From positions 1-64,000 of the forward strand of contig DAOPPX010000004.1 of the NCBI GenBank assembly GCA_035358715.1: 64,000 nt of DNA. Direction: 5' to 3'. The notes beneath the pieces are model-generated. The model did no database searches and was not told the origin of the DNA. It worked only from the letters and a program-made list of their open reading frames with translations. This DNA is from UBA8199 sp035358715 (GTDB lineage Bacteria > Verrucomicrobiota > Verrucomicrobiia > Limisphaerales > UBA8199). Position numbers and translations under genes: made by a program. Shown here one piece after another: positions 1 to 8,778 of this stretch; the first letter of the stretch is position 1; each line of letters opens with the position of its first letter.

Positions 1-331
1 ATACCTTCCTCACCAATTGATGCCTTTCCTGTTCACAAGGCTAAGGTTTGGGGTGAAAGACGCGTGCAGGGGCAGTGGCGCCGGCGGCATCGAGAATGCC
101 CCGGCGGTTCCGACGCGCAACGGAATCGGCGGCCGCGAAGGACCTGCGATCCTTGGGTGCAACCCTGCAAGCACAATGTCTGTTGCCCCCGCTATCTCCG
201 CGTCCCTAACCGTGCTGTAAGGCGAACCAGCAGAGCCAATACGATTCCAACCATGCCATCGGACACTTGGATCATCGCAAGCAGGCAGCGGCGGAAAATT
301 GCGAGCGCGCCGGTGAAAACGCTCGTATCCC
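1..331. other. No gene recognised at left edge
   Basis: Short open stretches exist in several frames, but none has a recognisable protein motif or a plausible start with a ribosome site. The stretch lies downstream of the YjbQ gene and may contain its terminator, though I see no clear hairpin followed by a T-run. Confidence 0.4.
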
Positions 332-751
332 TTACTCGCCGATGATCTTCACGAGCACGCGCTTCCGGCGGCCGCCGTCGAACTCGCCGTAGAAGACCTG
401 CTCCCACGGGCCGAGGTCGAGTCTGCCTTTGGTAATCGCCACAACGACCTCGCGGCCCATGACCTGGCGTTTCATGTGGGCGTCGGCGTTGTCCTCCCCT
501 GTGCGGTTGTGGTGGTATTGAGAAGTGGGCGCATGGGGCGCCAGTTTTTCGAGCCACACATCGTAGTCATGCAGCAGGCCGTCTTCGGCGTCATTGATAT
601 AAACGCTGGCGGTGATGTGCATCGCATTGACGAGGCACAACCCCTCCTGCACGCCGCTTCGACGGACCAACGCTTCGACGGTATGGGGGATGTTCAGGTA
701 GTCGCGCCGGTGCGGTGTCTCAAACCACAGATGCTCAGTAAGCGATTTCAT
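332..751 (-). CDS. YjbQ/UPF0047 family protein (secondary thiamine-phosphate synthase type)
   Basis: A 139-residue protein of the UPF0047/YjbQ family, whose usual length is about 130-140. Family-typical segments are visible: the HITASVYIND motif (His45), GEDNADAHMKRQVMG around residues 85-99, and GPWEQVFYGEFDG near the C terminus. Family members show weak thiamine-phosphate synthase activity in vitro, and the physiological role is unsettled. I chose ATG 751 because MKSLTEHLWFET resembles the family N terminus; the frame stays open to 898 but that extension has no family similarity. The gene is on the same strand as the ABC ATPase upstream, with about 245 bp between them, so operon membership is doubtful. 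Confidence 0.85.
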   Translation of the reverse strand: MKSLTEHLWFETPHRRDYLNIPHTVEALVRRSGVQEGLCLVNAMHITASVYINDAEDGLLHDYDVWLEKLAPHAPTSQYHHNRTGEDNADAHMKRQVMGREVVVAITKGRLDLGPWEQVFYGEFDGGRRKRVLVKIIGE

Positions 752-996
752 AGTGCCGGGAGAGTGCCAGAGTTCAGGTTTCTGGCCAAACAGAACCTGC
801 CGGGGCGACACTGGACAGAAGCCGTGACGCTGGAGATACCCCGGACCGCGCTCTGCGCACGCGCGGGCGCGGCGCATAAGCCCTATCGAGCCGCCCATTC
901 ACGGGTTGCCCCATTGCAAGCCTTGGGCAGGGGTGTCGGCCGCCCGCCCGCTGCGCCGAACTGTTCCGCGGAGGCTATTTGGCCCGCCTCCAAGGC

Positions 997-1980
997 TCAC
1001 CGCGCAAAAATGCGACGGATGACCTCCTCGATGGGCACTTCCTGAATATCAATGTCGCTGACTGGCAGTTCGTCAAGCAGGGCCTTGCAGACAGAAATCA
1101 CCCGGTCGCGCTTGACCTTGAGCTGGATGCTGCCCGGCGCATGGGTCACGACCTCGCCGTACTTGCGCAATTGCTCGCCGGAACAGTTGGCCCCGCCCTG
1201 GCACTGAATAGTGATCAGCTTGGAATCTGCGAAGCGGTCCACCACGTCGCTGAGCTGCCCGTCGAAGAAAATCGTGCCGTGATCAATAATGATCACACGC
1301 TCGCAAAGCTCCTGGATATCCGCCATGTAATGGCTGGTCAACAGGATTGTCGTTTTTTGCCTGGCATTGTGCTGGCGCAGGAACTCGCGGACGATCTTCT
1401 GCGAAACGACATCCAGGCCGATGGTGGGCTCGTCCAGGAACAGCACTTTGGGCTGATGCAGCAGCGACGCCATCAGTTCCATTTTCGTGCGCTCACCCAG
1501 CGAGAGTTCGCGCACGCTCACATCGAGCTTGTCGCGCACGCCCAAAAGCTCGCTCATTTCCGCGACGGTGCGCTCCAGGAAGGCGCGGGGGATGCCATAG
1601 ATCCTGGCGTTCAACTCGAGCGACTCCCGGGCGGGCAGGTCCCACCAGAGCTGATTCTTCTGGCCCAGCAACAACGCGAATTGCCGCCGGTAGCCGTCAT
1701 GCCGTTGCCACGGCACATATCCCAGCACGCGCGCCGCACCGCTGGTGGGATAAAGCAGGCCCGCGAGCATCTTCAGGGTGGTCGTCTTGCCCGCCCCGTT
1801 GGGACCCAGGAAACCGACCAATTCCCCCGGTTGAACGGTGAAACTGACGTCCTTGACCGCGACAGTCAGTTCATACTTCCGCCGGAACAGGCCCCGCACC
1901 GCGCCGCCAAAGCCCGGCTGTTTCTTGTAGGTGCGAAAAGCCTTGGTCAGGCCGCTCACCTCGATGGTTGGAGTCGTCAT
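997..1980 (-). CDS. ABC transporter ATP-binding protein (ABC-2/viologen-exporter-like)
   Basis: A 327-residue cytoplasmic ATPase of an ABC-2-type exporter. Walker A GPNGAGKT is at residues 59-66, the signature LSLGER at 159-164 and Walker B VLFLDEPT at 179-186, followed by the LLTSHYM switch histidine. The stretch LLLGQKNQLWWDLPARES resembles ATPases of the viologen-exporter-like subgroup, which pair with two ABC-2 permeases. No permease is adjacent here, so the partner is either beyond the left edge or elsewhere. ATG 1980 (MTTPTIEVSGL) is preferred over the upstream start at 2058, which would overlap the end of dnaA closely and adds non-conserved sequence. The substrate cannot be told from sequence. 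Confidence 0.88.
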   Translation of the reverse strand: MTTPTIEVSGLTKAFRTYKKQPGFGGAVRGLFRRKYELTVAVKDVSFTVQPGELVGFLGPNGAGKTTTLKMLAGLLYPTSGAARVLGYVPWQRHDGYRRQFALLLGQKNQLWWDLPARESLELNARIYGIPRAFLERTVAEMSELLGVRDKLDVSVRELSLGERTKMELMASLLHQPKVLFLDEPTIGLDVVSQKIVREFLRQHNARQKTTILLTSHYMADIQELCERVIIIDHGTIFFDGQLSDVVDRFADSKLITIQCQGGANCSGEQLRKYGEVVTHAPGSIQLKVKRDRVISVCKALLDELPVSDIDIQEVPIEEVIRRIFAR

Positions 1981-2067
1981 GAACCAGGCTGCGCTGTGGA
2001 CGCGTGACATCCCGCGAGCGGCGGCCGGCGCGCGTTGCGCCCAGCCGCAACACTCCACGCGGAAGGC

Positions 2068-3477
2068 TCAGCGCATGAGCTGTTTTTCCAGTAAGCAGAC
2101 CACCTGCCGAACATTCTGATCCACTTCCATGCGGTCCTTGACCAGCCGGCAAGCGTGCAACACGGTCCCATGGTCGCGACCGCCGAAGGACTCGCCGATA
2201 GCGCTCAACGACGCCTCCGTCATCTGGCGCGACAGATACATGGCAATCTGCCGCGGGAACGCGATGTTCTCCGGCCGGCGCCGGCTTGTCATGTCCGCCA
2301 GACGAATGTCGAAATACTCGGCCACCTTCTTCTGGATGAGGTCTATGTTAATCGAGCTCAGTCCTTCCTCGTTGAGAACCTCGCGCAGCAGGCCCTCCAC
2401 GGTCTCGAGGCTCAGCTTCTTGCCGGTCAGCGCCGCGTAAGAGGCCGCGCGAATCAACGCTCCTTCCAGGCGGCGGATGTTCGAGCGAATCCGGTTGGCC
2501 AGGAACTGCATGATTTCCTCCGGCAGTTGCAGGCCCATGAGCTGCGCCTTCTTCTGCAAGATCGCCAGGCGGATCTCGACATCAGGCGGCTGCAGGTCCG
2601 TGACCAGGCCCCACTCGAAGCGCGACACCAGCCGATGCTCCAGGTTCTGGATCTCGCTGGCGGGCCGATCGCAGGTCAAAACGATCTGCTTATGCCCCTC
2701 ATGCAAGGCGTTGAACGTGTGGAAAAACTCCTCCTGAATCCGCTCTTTCCCGGCCAGAAACTGAATGTCGTCAATGAGCAGCACGTCTGTTTGCCGATAC
2801 TTCTTCCGGAAGCGCGCGAGTTGGTTGTTCTGAATGCCGTCAATGTACTCGTTGGTGAACGTCTCGGACGAAAGATAGGCGACCCGCGCGCCCTTCTTGT
2901 GCTGCGCCACATGTTGTCCGATGGCATGCAACAAATGGGTCTTGCCCAGACCAACTCCGCCGTACAGGAACAGCGGATTGTACGATTTGCCGGGCGCCCG
3001 CGCGACCGCCATCGCGGCAGCGTGCGCAAAATTATTGTTGTTGCCGACCACGAAGGTATCGAAGGTGTTCTTGGGATTAACGCTCAGCTCCAGATTGCCG
3101 CGGCTCCTCTCTGGCACCGAGTCGCCAATTTTCTTCTTGCCGTGAACCGGGGAGGATGACTGAGGCCCCGGCGTGTTGCCGCTGCCGGGCCCGGCCACCT
3201 TGAACTTAACCTCGAGTTGCCGCCCGGACGCCGCCGCCAGCACGTCCTTCAACAACCCAATGTAGTTCTCTTTGAGCCAGACCTCGCAAAAGTCATTGGC
3301 GACCTCGATGGTGATGGTGTTGTTTTCCTGCGAACAGACGCGCAACGGCGCAAACCAAAGATCGAACAGATCTTTGCTCAGCATCGCGCGAAGTTGCTCG
3401 CGTGCCACACTCCAGTACTTGTCTGCGGAAGCTTGCATTCTTGTCCCCGAAGCCCGATTTACGGGCAGTTTATTCAC
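2068..3477 (-). CDS. dnaA: Chromosomal replication initiator DnaA
   Basis: Full-length 469-residue DnaA, an AAA+ ATPase that binds DnaA boxes and opens oriC. Domain I covers about residues 18-95, followed by a short Pro/Ser-rich domain II. The AAA+ core has Walker A GGVGLGKT at 173-180 and Walker B LLIDDIQ at 233-239. The C-terminal DNA-binding domain has the signature GGRDHGTVLHACRLV at 432-446. The longest start is GTG at 3477; an in-frame ATG at 3438 (MQASADKYW) gives a length more typical of the family and is equally possible. dnaN is not adjacent, unlike in many bacteria. The upstream region has candidate DnaA boxes, so autoregulation is plausible. Confidence 0.97.
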   Translation of the reverse strand: MNKLPVNRASGTRMQASADKYWSVAREQLRAMLSKDLFDLWFAPLRVCSQENNTITIEVANDFCEVWLKENYIGLLKDVLAAASGRQLEVKFKVAGPGSGNTPGPQSSSPVHGKKKIGDSVPERSRGNLELSVNPKNTFDTFVVGNNNNFAHAAAMAVARAPGKSYNPLFLYGGVGLGKTHLLHAIGQHVAQHKKGARVAYLSSETFTNEYIDGIQNNQLARFRKKYRQTDVLLIDDIQFLAGKERIQEEFFHTFNALHEGHKQIVLTCDRPASEIQNLEHRLVSRFEWGLVTDLQPPDVEIRLAILQKKAQLMGLQLPEEIMQFLANRIRSNIRRLEGALIRAASYAALTGKKLSLETVEGLLREVLNEEGLSSINIDLIQKKVAEYFDIRLADMTSRRRPENIAFPRQIAMYLSRQMTEASLSAIGESFGGRDHGTVLHACRLVKDRMEVDQNVRQVVCLLEKQLMR

Positions 3478-3840
3478 TTAACCGGTTTCCCGACCCTAAA
3501 CGCGGCCTCCGACTGCAACTTGTGTCATCAAACTGACTTCATGCCGAAAAAATCGTTGTTTCATACGGAAGCTTCCATTCTGCCAAAATTCAACTCTCTC
3601 TGCAAACCAATTCAAATCAACAACTTACAACCAAAACCCGCTCCTGCTCTCCACTCAGCCTCTGCGCCGCTCAACGCACAAAGGCAAAACTGCCGGACTG
3701 GCCGATGCTTTTAGGCGACGAAGGCGAACGTTACGAGGACAAGATATTAACTCTTATTAACGAGTTATTCACAAGCCGATATCCACCAATAGAATCAGGC
3801 TTTTTCTGTTCCTTCGTTCAGTTCAGAGCGGCCAGGGTGC
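3478..3840. promoter_or_regulatory. AT-rich region with DnaA boxes upstream of dnaA (candidate oriC/dnaA promoter)
   Basis: A 363-bp gene-free stretch between dnaA and the PII gene, clearly more AT-rich than its surroundings. A perfect match to the DnaA-box consensus TTATNCACA lies at 3765-3773 (TTATTCACA). A one-mismatch copy, TTATTCACT, is at 3470-3478 and overlaps the GTG start of dnaA. Just before the perfect box are GATATTAACTCTTATTAACG and a 6-bp inverted repeat, TAACTC/GAGTTA. This could be oriC, or only the dnaA promoter under DnaA control. Two boxes are few for an origin, so the origin call is an inference. Confidence 0.4.
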
Positions 3841-4179
3841 TCAGACCGCCTGCTCCCCGGTTTCCTCAGTCCGAATACGAATCGCGTTCTCGATGCTGCT
3901 GACAAAGACCTTCCCATCGCCAATCTTGCCGGTCTTGGCCGCCTTGACGATTGCATCCACAGCCGGCGTGACCTGGCCATCGGCCAACACCAATTCAATC
4001 TTAATCTTCGGCAGGAAATCCACAGTGTACTCACTCCCGCGATAAATCTCTGTATGGCCCTTTTGACGGCCGAAACCCTTGACTTCCGAAACAGTCATCC
4101 CCTCAACGCCTAAGCCCGAGAGAGCCTCTTTCACGTCCTCCAGCTTGAACGGTTTGATGATGGCCTCGATCTTCTTCAT
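3841..4179 (-). CDS. glnB: PII nitrogen regulatory protein (GlnB/GlnK)
   Basis: A 112-residue trimeric PII signal protein that senses 2-oxoglutarate and ATP/ADP and controls nitrogen assimilation targets. The T-loop contains Tyr51 within YRGSEYTVDF, the uridylylation site in many bacteria. The signature TGKIGDGKVFV follows near residue 83, and length and N terminus (MKKIEAIIKPFKL) are standard. No amtB or glnA is adjacent in the window, so GlnB and GlnK cannot be distinguished by context. It shares the strand of dnaA but is separated from it by 363 bp. Confidence 0.95.
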   Translation of the reverse strand: MKKIEAIIKPFKLEDVKEALSGLGVEGMTVSEVKGFGRQKGHTEIYRGSEYTVDFLPKIKIELVLADGQVTPAVDAIVKAAKTGKIGDGKVFVSSIENAIRIRTEETGEQAV

Positions 4180-4399
4180 GTCATGCTTCTGCTTTGTGGT
4201 ACGAAATCTTAGCAGTCAGTCTAAGGCTGTAAACAGCAATGTTGCAAAGCGGTGAAAAATCTTTTTCCGCCTCGAGCCAAATTGCTCCTACGGTCGTCGG
4301 TTCTGATGAAAATCGCCGGCTGAATCAGTGGTTCACTCCGCGCCAGGAGTTCCTGGCCTGGCAAATAGATGCCATCACCGCAGCGGCAAGCTGCTGCCA

Positions 4400-4513
4400 C
4401 CGTGGTTCCTCCGTCGTTCCTCCGTTCCTCCTCCGATAGGCGATGGGAGGTGGAACGGAGGAGGGACGCAGGAAGGACGGAGGAAGGACGGAGGAACGAC
4501 GGAGGTACTACGG
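4400..4513. repeat. Imperfect inverted repeat related to the CCGTAGTACCTC palindrome family
   Basis: Two arms pair over about 24 bases, with 22 matching. The perfect core is CCTCCGTCGTTCCTCC at 4408-4423 against GGAGGAACGACGGAGG at 4490-4505. The spacer is built of repeated GGA(A)GGACGGA units. The right arm ends in GAGGTACTACGG, the same 12 bases found in the long palindromes near 23417 and 42017, so this is probably a diverged relative without the rest of that element. Confidence 0.55.
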
Positions 4514-4685
4514 CTGAAGGAGGGGGTCTGGTGAGGGGGAATCAGACTGAAGGCGTTTCCAGCGGGTCGGGGGCTTCGCGCCCTGTGCCGCGAAGTCTTT
4601 GCCAGGCTTGGCAGACCAGGACGGGGAATTGGGGTTGAAAACCCTCGTCCTGTAGAGCCGGCGGGTAGCTCCCACGCGGGTCGAG

Positions 4686-4712
4686 GGGGCGGCGCGGAGC
4701 CCGGGCCGCCCC
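4686..4712. terminator. GC-rich stem-loop downstream of the Gfo/Idh gene
   Basis: GGGGCGGC (4686-4693) pairs perfectly with GCCGCCCC (4705-4712) across an 11-base loop. It lies 28 bases beyond the stop of the minus-strand oxidoreductase gene. There is no T-run after it, so it may be a weak terminator or an mRNA-end stabiliser. Confidence 0.35.
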
Positions 4713-4739
4713 GCCCCACCGTGGTCAACTCGTCTGGCG

Positions 4740-5984
4740 TCAGGCCTTCAGCCCTTTGAAGTCGGCGGTGAACTTCTCTTTTGCCTGCATCATTTCCTGC
4801 CAGGTCACCATGCCGTTCTTGTAGGCAGCCATGCGGCCCAGGATGGTGGTAAGGTTGCTGCGGACACTGGGCGCGACGGTTGGGTTGGCCCAATCGCCCC
4901 TGGTGATGCTGTCGTGGAAGGTCGCGATGTTGGTCTCCACGCCGTCGCTATAGAGGTTGCCGACATTGCCATCGCTGCGGAACTCCTTCGCTTTGACGGT
5001 GACATTGCCGAAGTAATGCGTATCGGCGGTGCCCTTGAGGCCATAGACACGGCACATGATGTCGTCGTAACCGTAGCCGGACTGATGGGAATTGAAGCTC
5101 AGCACCAGGTCGTTCGGGAAGTAGTAGATCACGGCGAAGTGATCCCAGCAGTTGCCCACGAACTCGCGTTTGCGGCCGCCGGTGCCGCAGGCCCGAATGG
5201 GCTCGGCATCGAGCATCCAGCAGGCGACGTCCAGCGCGTGAATGTTCTGCTCGGTGATGACATCTCCCGACAGCACGCGGTCCACCCCCCACGCCCGCAG
5301 GCGGACCTCGGGGTTGGTCGGGTCCTTGCGCAGGAGCTGGTCCATATGATCCCAGGTCGCCCCGCAGTGGTAATTGGCTTCAGCGGAGACGATCTTGCCG
5401 ATCTCGCCGCCGTGAACCGCCTTCACGGCCTCCTGGTAGAGCTTGTTGGCCCGGGTCTGAAAGTCCACCAGAAAGCAGAGCTTCTTGGCGGTAGCCGCCC
5501 TGCCGCTGGCCCCAATGCCGAGGCAGCCGGGCACATCCACCGCAATCGGCTTGGCCACATAAACATGTTTGCCCGCCTCAACGGCCGCGGCGGCCTGCTC
5601 CGGGTGGAAGTAGGGCGGGCTTTCGATCACCACCGCGTCGAGCTTCTGCTCGAGCAGCCGGCGGTAGCCGCCCAGGCCGCTGAACCGCTGTGCAGCCTCC
5701 ACCTGGAACTGGTCGCCCACCGCATCCACGTGATCCTGGAAGTAGTCCGCCACGGCGACGAGGTTGAAACCGCCATGCTTCTTGAAGAGGCCGGCGATCC
5801 ATTTGCCGCGGTTGCCGCAGCCGATCAGGCCGATGTTGATCTTCGAGTTGGCCTCTGCGGCGCGAGCCAACTCCGGCTTCAGGATGGTAAAGGCGAGGAA
5901 CGAGGCGCCTGTTCCAGCCAGGAACCGCCGGCGTGTGATGGGGTTGAGGTCGTTTATTCCGTGCTCTTTTTGCGCGGTAGTCAT
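4740..5984 (-). CDS. Tat-exported Gfo/Idh/MocA family oxidoreductase
   Basis: A 414-residue NAD(P)-dependent oxidoreductase-like protein carrying a Tat signal: ITRRRFLAGTGASFLAF at about residues 15-31. The Rossmann motif INIGLIGCGNRGKW follows directly. The usual EKP motif appears as VYVAKPIAVD, with Ala in place of Glu, a common variation in this family. Such exported members are abundant in Verrucomicrobia and Planctomycetes and are thought to act on sugars or glycosides; the substrate here is unknown. ATG 5984 is chosen because the Tat motif then sits near the N terminus. It is transcribed away from the DUF1080 gene at 6146. Confidence 0.85.
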   Translation of the reverse strand: MTTAQKEHGINDLNPITRRRFLAGTGASFLAFTILKPELARAAEANSKINIGLIGCGNRGKWIAGLFKKHGGFNLVAVADYFQDHVDAVGDQFQVEAAQRFSGLGGYRRLLEQKLDAVVIESPPYFHPEQAAAAVEAGKHVYVAKPIAVDVPGCLGIGASGRAATAKKLCFLVDFQTRANKLYQEAVKAVHGGEIGKIVSAEANYHCGATWDHMDQLLRKDPTNPEVRLRAWGVDRVLSGDVITEQNIHALDVACWMLDAEPIRACGTGGRKREFVGNCWDHFAVIYYFPNDLVLSFNSHQSGYGYDDIMCRVYGLKGTADTHYFGNVTVKAKEFRSDGNVGNLYSDGVETNIATFHDSITRGDWANPTVAPSVRSNLTTILGRMAAYKNGMVTWQEMMQAKEKFTADFKGLKA

Positions 5985-6145
5985 TTGGGTCCTTTGCTTT
6001 GGTGCGGTTATTCGAACTGGACGGCATCGAACCAAGTCCGCCGGTGCCTGTCAAACCTTGTCCTCCGGCAGCCTTTTGGTCTTTCTTAGCCCTGGGGCGC
6101 GTGGTAGGCTGCCGTTCGCGTGGCAACCCCGATCTATACACTGAT

Positions 6146-6766
6146 ATGCACAAGACACTAATAAGCCTCTTCGCGGCCCTGCTGCTCGTCTGCCTAGCGC
6201 CGCCGCTGCCGGCCCGGGCCGCCGACGCCGCGTTAGACTCGCCAGGCAAATCGCTCTTCAACGGCAAAGACCTGAGCGGCTGGGTGCCGGTCCACGACGT
6301 GACCTTCGCCGTCACCAACGGCAACCTCCGCCTGGTCACCGGCATGGGATGGCTGCGCACCGAGCAGCAATACACGGACTTCATCCTCGAAGCCGAATGG
6401 CGCGCCCTGGGACCGGAGTACGACAGCGGCCTGTTCATTCGCGCCGGCCTGGAGGGCAAGCCGTGGCCGAAGGACGGGTGGCAGGTCAACCTGATGCGGA
6501 ACGCTCTCGGCGCCCTGGTCAAAGGCTACAAGACCATCGTGCCGGCCGAGACGCCCCCAATGCCGCTCAATCAATGGGTCAAGTTCCGTGTCGAAGTCCG
6601 CGGCCGGAAAATCACGCTGGACGTGGACGGTGAGCGGGCCTGGGAGTTCAACGACCTGGACGCCCAGCGCGGCTACATCGGCATCCAGGCTGAGAACAAG
6701 GCCTTCGACTTCCGCAATCTCCGCATCCGGGAACTGGCTCCGGGGCCGAAACCCGCCGGGCATTAG
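6146..6766 (+). CDS. Exported DUF1080 (3-keto-disaccharide hydrolase) protein
   Basis: A 206-residue secreted protein. The signal peptide covers roughly residues 1-27 (MHKTLISLFAALLLVCLAPP) and ends near ARAADA. The mature part is one DUF1080 jelly-roll domain: SLFNGKDLSGW at the start, YDSGLFIRAG in the middle and YIGIQAENKAFDFRNLRIRE at the end. Some members hydrolyse 3-keto-glucosides, working after Gfo/Idh-type oxidation of glycosides. The neighbouring divergent Gfo/Idh gene fits such a pairing, but the link is inferred. ATG 6146 is selected because it directly precedes the signal peptide; the upstream open frame has no export signal. Confidence 0.85.
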   Translation: MHKTLISLFAALLLVCLAPPLPARAADAALDSPGKSLFNGKDLSGWVPVHDVTFAVTNGNLRLVTGMGWLRTEQQYTDFILEAEWRALGPEYDSGLFIRAGLEGKPWPKDGWQVNLMRNALGALVKGYKTIVPAETPPMPLNQWVKFRVEVRGRKITLDVDGERAWEFNDLDAQRGYIGIQAENKAFDFRNLRIRELAPGPKPAGH

Positions 6767-6947
6767 CGGCCGGCAAGCGGCCGGATCCGCACGGCCAAAT
6801 ATTCCAGGGCGGCAAGTCCTTGGTCTCGATATCAGGGGACCGCGATGCGCCCTGGCGCAGTGGCGGACGCATTCGACCGAGCCGCAGGCGGGGGAGCCGC
6901 CGGGGTTCAGCGGTTTGGAGCAGCAGGAGCCCGGTTTGCGGCGCAGG

Positions 6948-7628
6948 CTATTCCCAGAGGGTCAGGACGTTCGTCAGGCCAGCCCCAACGAGTGTTGCGC
7001 TCTCCTGATCTATCCTCACCACGCGAAGATCGCGAACCTTGTCGCCGGTAAAGACCAGCTTGCCGTTGATCATGGCGGAGGGCCGCTTGGGATCAAACAC
7101 GATTGCCTGCAGTCGAAGCGCGGGCAGCTTGGGCGGCGGGGGCGCAGCGACAGGCTCGGCAGCGGCGGGTTTGTCCTTCTGAACCTCAGCGGCCACTAGA
7201 TCGGCCGGCTCGGTGGCGGCGCCGGCCACTGCTGGTGCAGCCACAGCCGGGGCGGCCACAGCGGCATCGAGCGCCACGGGGCCGGGTTGCGCAGGCAGAG
7301 CGGCCTGCGGCGCCTGGGCGGGTTGAGATGGTGCGGCGGGCGCTGTGGCGGGGGCCGGGGGCGGCGCGGGGGTGGCGGCTGGGATTGGCGCCGTGCGCGC
7401 CGTCACCTCGATGGGCGCCGCGGCATCGCGGGTCTGCGCAAATTGCCAGACGAGGAACAGCCCCAGGCAGGCGACTAACGCCAGCAAGGCCGGCAACATG
7501 AGTCCGAGGCCGTGCCGGGCACGCTGCTGGGCGGGTTCAACCGGGCGAAATGGCAGATTGGCCTGCGGCAGCGGGGCCTGTTGCTGTGCCTCCTTGGCCC
7601 GTTTCAGGGCGTCATTGATTAAGCTCAT
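6948..7628 (-). CDS. GspB-like membrane protein
   Basis: A 226-residue inner-membrane protein. The N terminus MSLINDALKRAKEAQ is characteristic of GspB-like proteins in this lineage. One transmembrane helix covers about residues 42-63, followed by a long Ala/Pro-rich periplasmic linker (about 70-165). The C-terminal domain (LRLQAIVFDPKRPSAMINGK to the end) matches the GspB C-terminal fold. GspB works with the GspA/ExeA ATPase to place the type II secretin in the cell wall. It overlaps the upstream ATPase gene by ATGA, so the two are translationally coupled. No other secretion gene is present nearby. Confidence 0.8.
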   Translation of the reverse strand: MSLINDALKRAKEAQQQAPLPQANLPFRPVEPAQQRARHGLGLMLPALLALVACLGLFLVWQFAQTRDAAAPIEVTARTAPIPAATPAPPPAPATAPAAPSQPAQAPQAALPAQPGPVALDAAVAAPAVAAPAVAGAATEPADLVAAEVQKDKPAAAEPVAAPPPPKLPALRLQAIVFDPKRPSAMINGKLVFTGDKVRDLRVVRIDQESATLVGAGLTNVLTLWE

Positions 7629-8440
7629 GCGTTGATGTTTCCTTCCAGTTCGCGCACAGCCTGGCCGACCATGCGATAGTCTATCCGCTCGCTCTGCTGG
7701 ACGAAGCCCGCCAGCAGGGCCTTGTCGCAGACCGCGTTGACCAGCCGCGGAATGCCCTTGCTGTAACGGTGCACCCGCCACAGGGCGGGCCGCGTGAAGT
7801 GAGGTGCGCCGTTCCCGCCCGAGACGTGGATGCGATGCTGCACGTAATGAAAGACCTCGTAGCGGGTGAGCGGCCGCAAGTGATAGCGCACCGTGATGCG
7901 CTGGCGGAGCTGGCGGAGCCGCGGGTTGTTCAGCCGGTCGCGCAGTTCGGGCTGCCCGAACAAAATGATCTGCAGCAGCTTCCGATCGTCGGTCTCCAGA
8001 TTCGAGAGCAGGCGCACTTGCTCAAGCAAGTCGTCGGTCAAGTCCTGGGCCTCGTCAATGATCAGCAGCGTTTCCTTGCCGCGCTCGACCTGGCGGAGTA
8101 GGAAGTTGTTGATCGCCGCCAGCGTTTCCAGCCGATCCAACCCCTTAACGGCCAGGCCGTACTCCTGCGCGACGGCCTTGACCAGTTCCTCGGCGCTCAT
8201 GATCGGGTTGAGGATCAGAGCCGTGGAGTAGTGGTCGTCCAACTGCTCCAGCATCGCGCGGCACAGGGTGGTCTTGCCCGCCCCGACCTCGCCTGTCATC
8301 TGGACGAAGCCCTTCCGCTCGCGGATTCCATAAAGCAGGTGGTTGAAGGCTTCCCGGTGCTTGGCGCTGTAAAACAGAAAGCGCGGGTTCGGCGTAATGT
8401 CGAACGGCGGCGTGGTTAGGCCATAGTATTCCAAGTACAC
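7625..8440 (-). CDS. GspA/ExeA-like AAA ATPase
   Basis: A 271-residue ATPase of the ExeA/GspA family. The N terminus YLEYYGLTTPPFDITPNPRF is diagnostic, Walker A is TGEVGAGKT (about 49-57) and Walker B is LLIIDEAQDL. In type II secretion, ExeA couples ATP to secretin assembly with ExeB/GspB; similar ATPases also serve pilus and exopolysaccharide systems. I chose GTG 8440 because family members begin at MY(L)xxYGL. A TTG at 8479 would add 13 non-conserved residues, and neither start has a strong ribosome site. It lacks the C-terminal peptidoglycan-binding domain of long ExeA proteins. Confidence 0.85.
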   Translation of the reverse strand: MYLEYYGLTTPPFDITPNPRFLFYSAKHREAFNHLLYGIRERKGFVQMTGEVGAGKTTLCRAMLEQLDDHYSTALILNPIMSAEELVKAVAQEYGLAVKGLDRLETLAAINNFLLRQVERGKETLLIIDEAQDLTDDLLEQVRLLSNLETDDRKLLQIILFGQPELRDRLNNPRLRQLRQRITVRYHLRPLTRYEVFHYVQHRIHVSGGNGAPHFTRPALWRVHRYSKGIPRLVNAVCDKALLAGFVQQSERIDYRMVGQAVRELEGNINA

Positions 8441-8778
8441 GCCCTTTGTGGCAGCAGGAAGGGTGCCTGATTGCGGCAAGCCACCTCAAATTCAAGCGTG
8501 GCAACCGGGCTCAGGAGGTTGATTCTCAAACAAGCCGGGCGGATGTCTCAAAACAGGACGGATCGAGGCACTCCCGATCTCTGTCCGAATGCATCCCTTC
8601 GGGAGTTCTGCGGTGTTGTTGCCGCGAGGGTTGTCCGCGCCCCCCTGCCGCCTCGCCGCATTCCATTGTCCGCTGGCGGTCTTTCCGCTGCGCAACAACC
8701 CAGCCGAGCGCCCGGCAGCCGCAGCCGCGCGGGATTTTGTCATTGCATTTTGAGCGCCTCAACTCATTATCACCCTCC
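8441..8778. other. Divergent intergenic region, no gene
   Basis: This stretch separates the minus-strand GspA/GspB pair from the plus-strand secreted protein, so promoters for both probably lie here. I see only an 8-bp inverted repeat, ACTCCCGA (8570-8577) with TCGGGAGT (8599-8606). No confident promoter or riboswitch was recognised. Confidence 0.4.

Larger units (their letters stand above)
4180..4739. other. Intergenic region with two hairpins
   Basis: There is no credible gene in these 560 bp. Two structured elements stand out and are listed separately: a long purine/pyrimidine-biased inverted repeat (4400-4513) and a GC hairpin (4686-4712) just downstream of the Gfo/Idh gene. The rest is unassigned. 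Confidence 0.5.

Noticed and set aside
4914..6089. Long plus-strand open frame antisense to the Tat oxidoreductase
   Set aside because: It is in the opposite strand of a well-conserved gene and has low-complexity, His/Gly/Val-rich sequence without a motif. High GC produces such open frames by chance.
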